Shown here: positions 57,730 to 64,000 of the stretch, one piece after another
Numbering within the stretch: the stretch's first letter is position 1
Layout of the letters: every line of letters begins with the position of its first letter
Assembly: GCA_949752795.1 (NCBI GenBank)
Contig: OX457063.1
Coordinates: 70,765,783 to 70,829,782, forward strand
Direction: 5' to 3'
DNA: 64,000 bases
From: Hyperoodon ampullatus
Lineage: Eukaryota; Chordata; Mammalia; Artiodactyla; Ziphiidae
The notes under the pieces: generated by a model
Told to the model about the DNA's origin: nothing
Databases searched by the model: none
The model's input: the letters and a program-made list of their open reading frames with translations, nothing else
Translations under genes and position numbers: made by a program

Positions 57730-59066
57730 AATTGAGGTCTGTGGACCTCTGGAGATCCCTGAGACCTTTCCAGAGGGTCCATGAGATCAATATTTTTTTT
57801 TTCATGATAATACCAAAATATTCTTTGCCCTTTCATTTTGTTAAATTTGCTCTCATGGAGATAATAAATAGTGAGTTGAGTAGAACTGCTGATACCTTCA
57901 TAAGAATGAAGTCAGTGAGTATATATCATTTATGATAAAATGGGAAGTAAACATAAAGCACTTATACCTTATACTGTCTATGCAGTGGCTGTCTAGAGTA
58001 AAAGCTCTTGTGCAATTGTTTGAGTTGTAAGCTAAACTAACTACTCTTTTCATAGTATCATTTTAAACTGGAAGAATGACAGAGAAACTATGGGGATTCA
58101 AAGTTGGTTATTTGGTAGACATTTTCCTTGAAAGATAAAGTGAGTCGTTCACCTCAGGGAAAACAATTAACAGTATTTATTGCCAATGATAAAAGTCAAG
58201 CTTTCAAATAGAAATTAGAATTTTGGAAAACTTGTATGTCTTCACTGTGAAGTTTGTAGTTCCCTAATACTTACAGGCTTTTCAGAGGAGATCAGTGATG
58301 ATATAAGCAGATGTGATTTTTTTATATTCTATATGAAATGTCCCAACATTTGGAAGATCTGCATAACTCAAACCAGTATTTCCTATGCATAATGTTACAG
58401 TGCATGATGTTACAAAATTATTCATAGATTTAAAAAGCCAGTTCAAAGTGCAACGTGGACTAGCAAATTTAATCTACTCTAGTATCAAATATTCATTGTA
58501 TGGCTTCCATTTCCTCATTTCAAGTAACCTTTAAGAAACTATTACTTACACCATTGTAAAGCAATTATACTCCAATAAAGATGTTAAAAAAAAAAAGAAA
58601 CTATTACTTGTTGAATTTTGATGTAGTATCAAAGAAGCGTATCCACAATTATTGGAAAAATGCTACAAAAATACTTCTGTTTTCTAACTGAATATATGTG
58701 TGCAGCAAAACAGTGTAACCAAAATAACATATTGAAACAAATTGAATTCAAAGGCAGATATGAGGATTCAGCTGTCTTTTCTTAAAGATAGATACTATAG
58801 AGATTTTTTTTAATGTATAAAAATGTTACTCTTCTCACCAGTTTTTGGAAAATATTATTTTACTTTAAAATATTTTATGTGTTAACATGTATTAGGTTTA
58901 TTATTATTTTACATTAAAAATAATTTTTGAAATAGGTAGTCTTAATTTGTAATACAGTAATTGTTGATAGCTATGGCCAAAACAAACAAATGCTCTTTGG
59001 GTCCTTAATCATTTGTAAGAAAGTAAAGAAGTCCTAAAAGCAAAGTTTGAGAGCTGCTACACTACA
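57730..59066 (+). mobile_element. hAT-Charlie-type DNA transposon with degraded transposase
   Basis: The left side has GAGGTCTGTGGACCTCTGG, GAGATCCCTGAGACCTTTCC and GAGGGTCCATGAGATCAATA. The right side has CTCTTTGGGTCCTTAATC, GAAGTCCTAAAAGCAAAG and GTTTGAGAGCTGCTACAC, which is the usual hAT end in this group. Between them, transposase sequence is recognisable: AAATGGGAAGTAAACATAAAGC (57938), GACAGAGAAACTATGGGG (58078), TATTTGGTAGACATTTTCC (58109), TTGGAAGATCTGCATAACTC (58350) and ATCAAAGAAGCGTATCCAC (58628, C-terminal dimerisation region). Frequent stops and shifts, and it is interrupted by a 47-bp L1 insertion at 58548-58594. Confidence 0.82.
58533..58609 (+). mobile_element. 47-bp L1 3'-end insertion with perfect 15-bp TSD
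   Basis: The insert, 58548-58594, is only ACACCATTGTAAAGCAATTA, TACTCCAATAAAGATGTT and an A-tail, the terminal L1 3' UTR including the AATAAA signal. A perfect 15-bp TSD, AAGAAACTATTACTT, is at 58533-58547 and 58595-58609. It splits the C-terminal part of the hAT transposase relic. Confidence 0.95.
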
Positions 59067-59374
59067 TGTTGAAGATATCTCAATATGCGTATAAATTTCC
59101 ATTACTAAGTTATGCTTAAAAGTAAAGATGGCAGTTATACAGAGTAATCAAAAGGAAGGTCTCGGGACTTAGCTATTTTATTACCAATTGAGGTAGTACT
59201 GTTTGACACAGTCCCTGGAGTAAGTACATGGGAAAAGAATGACAGCAAAATCTTATTCAGTTGTTATGTGATGAAAGGATGTAGATAAACCACAAGAACA
59301 GAAGTATTTTGCTTGCTTGAGGTTTGGAGAATCAGTCAACTGGTATAGCGTAACACCTCTTCTTATTCATGAGT
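59067..59374. other. No recognised feature
   Basis: A short unique-looking interval. Confidence 0.4.
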
Positions 59375-59590
59375 GGGCAGTAAAATGCTAACATTTATTG
59401 AGAACAGTTTTTACATATATGATTTTGTTTCCTTTCCACACAACCAGTTGAGGTGGATACTACTATCATCATTTGGTAGATGTGGAAAATGTGGCTCATT
59501 GACTAAGCTGAAATCACACAGAAAGTGAGTTAAGCCTCAGACTAGGTATTCTCAACACCACAGTCCTTGCTATTTCTGTTGCACCACTTT
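59375..59590 (-). mobile_element. MIR SINE relic
   Basis: Antisense MIR: GCTAACATTTATTGAGAACAG, GAGGTGGATACTACTATC, TCATTTGGTAGATGTGGAAAA, GCTGAAATCACACAGAAAGTG and GCCTCAGACTAGGTATTC. Confidence 0.75.
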
Positions 59591-59679
59591 TCAATGAGAC
59601 CGATTTCTGTTTTTTTCCTTTTTCGGTTTTGAGCCATATACATACAATAAATAAAACCTGGTATGTTTTAATTTTAACG

Positions 59680-60150
59680 GATTTTTATTATAAAACTAAT
59701 GCATGTAAAAATTGAAAATATAAAAGGCAAGAAAGTTACCCATGTTTCTGAAATGGAGTTACTGTATACTCCATTTAATATATGTCTATAATATCTTTAT
59801 AAATATATATATATATTTAACATTCTTATGTATCATTGATATTCCTCTATATTCCTCCATAACAGTTTAATTTCCTATGAAGAATTTAACTGTATGGCTA
59901 TACCAGAATTTATTTAATGGATTCCTCTTATTAAGGATCAATATGCTTCCAGTATTTTGCAACTGTAAATAATGTAGCAGTAGATACTCTTCAATTAAAA
60001 TTTAGAATATATCCATCATTCCTTCCCCAGAAAAATATTGAATCTGGAATTACTGATATATACCTCTGAATTGTACTGTAGAATACATTAATATAAATAT
60101 ATTCTGATATCTATTGTTAGGTTACTACTGGAATAAATATTTTTGTTTTA
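59680..60150 (-). mobile_element. L1M-like 3' end relic
   Basis: Antisense L1M-like text: TGTATGGCTATACCAGAATT, then TATTTAATGGATTCCTC, TTGCAACTGTAAATAATG and TAGCAGTAGATACTC. A TA run lies at 59798-59818. Old and diverged. Confidence 0.45.
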
Positions 60151-60311
60151 GTGTTAATTTTTTATTTTTATCGCTAATATCACAATGAGCTTTACATTGT
60201 TTCATATGATCATAAGCTATTTACAATTAAAAATATTTATTAAGATATTACTAGAAGTAAGCAACATCAATTATATATTAATTACTGTGTGCCATGCACT
60301 GTTCTAAATGT

Positions 60312-60360
60312 CATATATATATGTATGTATATACACAAATATATATACATATATATATTA
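60312..60360. repeat. TA-rich simple repeat
   Basis: ATATATATATGTATGTATATA, then CACAAATATATATACATATATATATTA, largely self-complementary. Confidence 0.85.
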
Positions 60361-60369
60361 TACTGATGT

Positions 60370-60795
60370 AACAAACAACCCAAGATCTCAGGAGCATACA
60401 ACAGCAACCGTGTTTTATTTCTTGCTCACATTACATATCTGTTGTTGATCAATAGCAGCTCTGCTCTACCTTTTCTTCATTATAGAACCCAGGCTGAAGA
60501 ATTAGTCTCTATTGGGATTTTGTCAATTTTATGACAAATGGGAAAGAGAAAAGGCTTAACCATACAATGACTCTTAAAATTTCTGTGTATAAGTCACTTT
60601 TGTTCACATGGCTTGACCAAAAGAATTAAATGGCTAAACGTATCTTAATGGGGTGAGAATGTATAATCCTTTCATGTGGAGGGGCAACACAAATCACAGA
60701 TCAGTCATACTTTCAATGGGGAATGGAAAATATTACCTTCTTCATAAGGATGGGTCGCAAATATTTAGGAACAAAAATATCTGTCACATTAGATA
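60370..60795. mobile_element. Interspersed repeat, LTR-like, family not named
   Basis: The phrases CAAGATCTCAGGAGCATAC, TTATTTCTTGCTCACATTAC, AGCAGCTCTGCTCTACC, CATGGCTTGACCAAAAG and CCTTTCATGTGGAGGGGC occur in the order of a common mammalian interspersed repeat. I recognise the organisation but not the family name. Noncoding. Confidence 0.4.
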
Positions 60796-60965
60796 CTATC
60801 ACTTTCCACATTTTATGGTTGAGAAAACAGAGTTCTAATGTTTCTAATATTGAAAAACAGCAAGTTTAAGTAACTTGCCCATACTCAGAGATTTAGTAAA
60901 TGTTGGAGCCAGGATACAAGCCCAGGCACTCTGGTTTTAGAGACTATGCTCTGGTCCAGTGATAC
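60796..60965 (-). mobile_element. MIR SINE relic
   Basis: Antisense MIR: CCACATTTTATGGTTGAGAAA, GTTTAAGTAACTTGCCCATAC, TCAGAGATTTAGTAAATG, TTGGAGCCAGGATACAAGCC and CAGGCACTCTGGTTTTAGAG. Confidence 0.75.
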
Positions 60966-61864
60966 AAAATAAATTACATCCAGTAAAAATCAACTAGCAC
61001 CTGATAGTATTTTATAATTATGACAGATCTATAATTTATTGTCCAAACCTGGGCCCCTTTTCTGATAATGCTTAACTGAATGGGCTATATGGACCAGTTT
61101 TAACCTAGGGCTATCCCAAGGAAACCAAGAGACTGGTTAAACTAGAGACAATTTTTATAAAACATTGTACTATTTGTCAGTAATTAAGGGCTTTGGCAAG
61201 TTTGGATAAGGAATATTAATCATGTAAACACAGAGGCTTCCCTGCAAAATACATGAAGTAATACCATTCAAGGCATAGTAAATTTCTAAGTTGGCTTTGC
61301 TTGTTTGCTGTACACTGTAAGTGAAACTTATTAATCTTTGTAGTGTTTTCCAAGATGATCTCTAAAACTGGCTCTATTTTAGTTTATTTTAACTATTCTG
61401 AAGTAGTGAATGTCCCTAAAGGATGCTAAATAATAGTTCCAAAGTTTTAATATTTAGAGTAGAATAAATAATAAAACTTAAACTAGGAATTGATTAGTGT
61501 AACAATGAAAAGGACCAAGATTTTCTGACCTGAGATTCTGTACCTATTGTTATGTGTGCTTAATGAAGGGATTTATAAATGTAGCTGAGTATACAAACTA
61601 TAAAAGCTTATTAATTTTAACATTGCTTATTCATGTACTAGAAACCTTTAGGGGAGTTTTGGTTTACAAGCATTTATAAGCTTACCAGACTCATTAATTG
61701 CCCTGGTACAACTTTCATTTACAAGGCTTCTGTTGGCTTCTAACGTTCGAAATTGGAAAATACAGGATCTGAAATAAGCAGAATATTCCCAAAAGAAATA
61801 TAAAATAATAGTAAACAAAAATATATTCCATATCACTTGTGACGTTATTTATGAATACCCCCTT
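60966..61864. other. No recognised feature
   Basis: AT-rich sequence with no nameable repeat or frame. Confidence 0.45.
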
Positions 61865-62170
61865 TAAATTAAAATAAGACACCATTTTCATCTACGAAAC
61901 TGGAAAAAAATTTTAAAAATATAACATTCAGTGTTGGTGAGGGTGTGGTTAGATGAGCATTCTCATATACTGCCAGTGAGAGTTTAAATTGACACAACTT
62001 CTGCGGAAAAAAATCTGAAACAGTAGAGCAAGCTTTTATAAATATTTTTACACATTGACAGCAAGGAATTTATCCTTTGGAAATACTCATAAATTTGATG
62101 AAAATGTATCTACCAGTATTATTTATAATATTGAAAAACTGGAAATAATAATGGTTAAGCAAATCATTCA
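61865..62170 (+). mobile_element. L1 ORF2 3' fragment (L1M-like)
   Basis: Sense L1: GTTGGTGAGGGTGTGGTTAG, CTCATATACTGCCAGTGAG, then CAAGGAATTTATCCTTTGG, TTATTTATAATATTGAAAAAC and TGGAAATAATAATGG. The orientation is opposite to the L1 immediately to the right. Confidence 0.65.
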
Positions 62171-62189
62171 TGGTCTGTTCATATGATAT

Positions 62190-63870
62190 GTCTTGTTGTG
62201 AGTGTCTTTATGTTCATCTTATTTGGGATTCTGTGTTTCCTGTGCCTGTAGATAAGTTTTCTTCTTCAGGCTCAGAAAGTTTTCAGCCATAATTTTATCA
62301 AACACACTTTTGACCCTTTTCTCTCTGTCTTCTCCTTCTGGAACCGACCCCACCCCGACCTCGCCCAATGCAAAAGTTAGTATGCTTGTTGTTCCAGAGG
62401 TTCCTTAAACTGTTCTCATTTATAAAATTTGTTTTTCTTTTTGCTGCTCTGATTGGGTGATTTCCATTATTCTGTCTTCCAGGTCATTTATACCTTCTTC
62501 TGTGTCACCTAGTCTGCTCTTCATTCCTTCCAGTGTGTTTTTCATTTCAATTATTGTATTCGTCAGCTCTGATTGGTTCTTTCTTTATATTTTCTAGTTC
62601 CTTGTTAAAATATTCAGGTAACAGCTTTATTACTGATGCTTTGAACTCTTTATCTGCTTAATTATTTATCTCTGTTTCATTAGTTGTTTTTTTCAGGGTT
62701 TTTGTCTTGTTCTTTCATTTGAAACAAATGCCTCTGTCTTTTCATTTTGTTTAACTTTCTCTGTCTCTATGAAATTAGGTGAAACAGTTACCTATCCTGG
62801 CCTGGAAGGAGTGTCCTTGTGTGGGAACATCCCTATGCAGTCTGTGTGTGCCCAGTGGCTTTGGTGGGAGAGCTAGATCTGAAGTGAGCACTGGCTGTGT
62901 CTTCCCGCAGGGTGTGCTGGCAGCTATCATGTTGGTGGGAGGTGGGGCTGGATATGGAGGGGCTAGAGCCAGAGCCAGGTGTGAGCTGGGGCTTCTTTTA
63001 TATTCAGTGGCCATCACCACCTTATCAGTGGTGGGTTGGGTCCCAAAGTGCTGGAGCAGAAACCATGAATGTAGGGTCTTAGCAGGGTCTGCCGTTCCCT
63101 CTAAGTGTGCACTCTCCCCCTCCCAGCAATGGCAGCTTTGTCCCAGAGGGAAGCAGTGCTGAAGCAAGAGGAGCTGGAAGGGGCACCTTGTGCAGGTTAG
63201 GGCATGCCCTGGGCCAGTCCCTTCACAGCAGTCAGAGTTCCAGACAGCTCCAGATCCACTGCCTCTGTGAGAGCCAGTAATGGCTGCACTCACCCCATTC
63301 GGATGCAGTGCCAGATCGAGCTGGCTCCGTCCCTTCCAAGTGTGCACTTTCCTGGGCAAAAGCAGCCTTTAACCTAGTGGAGAGCTATGCTGGAGATAGA
63401 GGGGCCAGAGTCCCAGGCAGTGTCAGTCTGCTTCCACTGCCTTGTTTCCAGGAGTAAACAAGCATGTGTGTGCTCTTCGCAGGCTGAGTCTAGGTTTCTT
63501 ACAGCCCTCCTGTAAGTCCCACTGATTTCCAAAACAGCTAAGGGGACTCGTCTTCCTGGTGTCAGACCCCAGGGCTTGTGTACCCACCATGTGGCTCAAA
63601 CCCCTCACTCCCCAAGGAGGGTCTTCAAGCCCTTGATATCCTTCTCCTCCTCTGTGACTCCTCCTAGGAGGGTGGGTTCTTAGCTGACTGCTTTCCTCCC
63701 TTCCTACCCGACTCTGTGTGGACTTTTCTTTACAGCCTTGGTTATAGAAAAGCAGTTCTACCAGTCTCTGGTTTGTTTTCAGTGAGAGCTGCTCCACATG
63801 TAGATGTATTTTTGATGTGTTCATGAGGGAGGTGAGCTCAGTGTCCTCCTACTCTGCCATCTTGATCTCT
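62190..63870 (-). mobile_element. L1 5' segment: complete-looking 5' UTR plus ORF1 start, 3' part missing
   Basis: Minus-strand L1. Its 5' terminus lies near 63870 with an AAGATGGCAGAGTAGGAGG start (complement of 63843-63863). A GC-rich 5' UTR follows to about 62720, then T-rich (plus-strand) ORF1 sequence down to about 62190 (CTCTGATTGGGTGATTTCC, CTTCATTCCTTCCAGTG, TTCAATTATTGTATTCGTC). No ORF2 or 3' end follows. The frames of 127 and 194 codons at 62775-63359 lie in this UTR, overlap each other on opposite strands and are not genes. Confidence 0.8.
63856..63864 (-). promoter_or_regulatory. YY1-like site at L1 5' terminus
   Basis: On the minus strand the sequence reads CAAGATGGC within about 15 bp of the apparent L1 5' end. 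L1 elements of many mammals carry a YY1 site (CAAGATGGC core) just downstream of the transcription start. Position and core fit; activity is unknown. Confidence 0.55.
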
Positions 63871-64000
63871 TCCCTTTCTGTATCTTTCCAAACTACCAAA
63901 TACATTGCACATGTGAGATAAATGATCGAGACTAAATTACTAACACATGTTTGCATTCACAGAGACAGGCAGTATACAATGCTTGAAAGAGCAAACTCTG

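Noticed and set aside
62775..63359. 194-codon open frame on the minus strand, and 127-codon frame opposite it
   Set aside because: They lie in a GC-rich L1 5' UTR, overlap on opposite strands and show no domain. GC-rich sequence has few stop codons by chance.

Overview
The window is mammalian nuclear DNA, almost certainly from a cetacean. The clearest evidence is eight copies of a tRNA-Glu-derived SINE of the CHR type that is typical of whales and dolphins. Each copy has a tRNA-like head ending in a B-box resembling GGTTCGTGCCC, a GC-rich body and an A-rich tail, and most have target-site duplications (TSDs) of about 10-14 bp. Short young L1 3' ends of the whale/artiodactyl type and many pan-mammalian relics (L1M, HAL1, L2, MIR, MLT1 LTRs, hAT-Charlie and Tigger transposons) support this.

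I found no host protein-coding gene, exon, tRNA, rRNA, snRNA, CRISPR array or bacterial-type signal. The long open frames are accounted for by SINEs, an L1 5' UTR and L1 ORF2 remnants, or by chance. The region reads as a gene desert or a very large intron: AT-rich, with GC- and CpG-richer spots mostly at SINEs and at the L1 5' end at the right edge.

Layout. 1-3.8 kb: no recognised feature. 3.8-9 kb: a MER5-type MITE, five CHR SINEs (three within 1 kb) and an MLT1 LTR. 10.6-18 kb: a 5'-truncated L1, an L2 split by an MLT1 LTR, an L1 3' UTR and a HAL1. 18-23 kb: MIR/L2 relics, microsatellites and a 91-bp L1 insertion. 23.2-28.2 kb: a long minus-strand L1 with 5' UTR, ORF1 and ORF2, internally deleted and catalytically dead. 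28-35 kb: L2 relics, one SINE, MLT1, MER8, MIR and MER20. 35.9-37.4 kb: a local direct duplication carrying a TA-rich block. 37.6-38.7 kb: an L2 split by a composite L1 insertion. 39.4-46 kb: L1 relics and two SINEs, one nested in L1. 47-54.7 kb: L2, an unclassified retroelement-like stretch, HAL1 and L1 ORF2. 56-59 kb: a Tigger relic and an hAT transposase relic carrying a 47-bp L1 insertion. 59-64 kb: MIR relics, L1 fragments and an L1 5' UTR close to its 5' terminus.

Nothing indicates a new functional gene system. The most informative items are historical records of insertion: perfect TSDs around very short L1 pieces, a two-tail composite L1 insertion, a SINE with an internal 58-bp tandem duplication, and a broken local duplication. 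Repeat family names come from recognition by eye, without a database search, and the boundaries of old elements are approximate.
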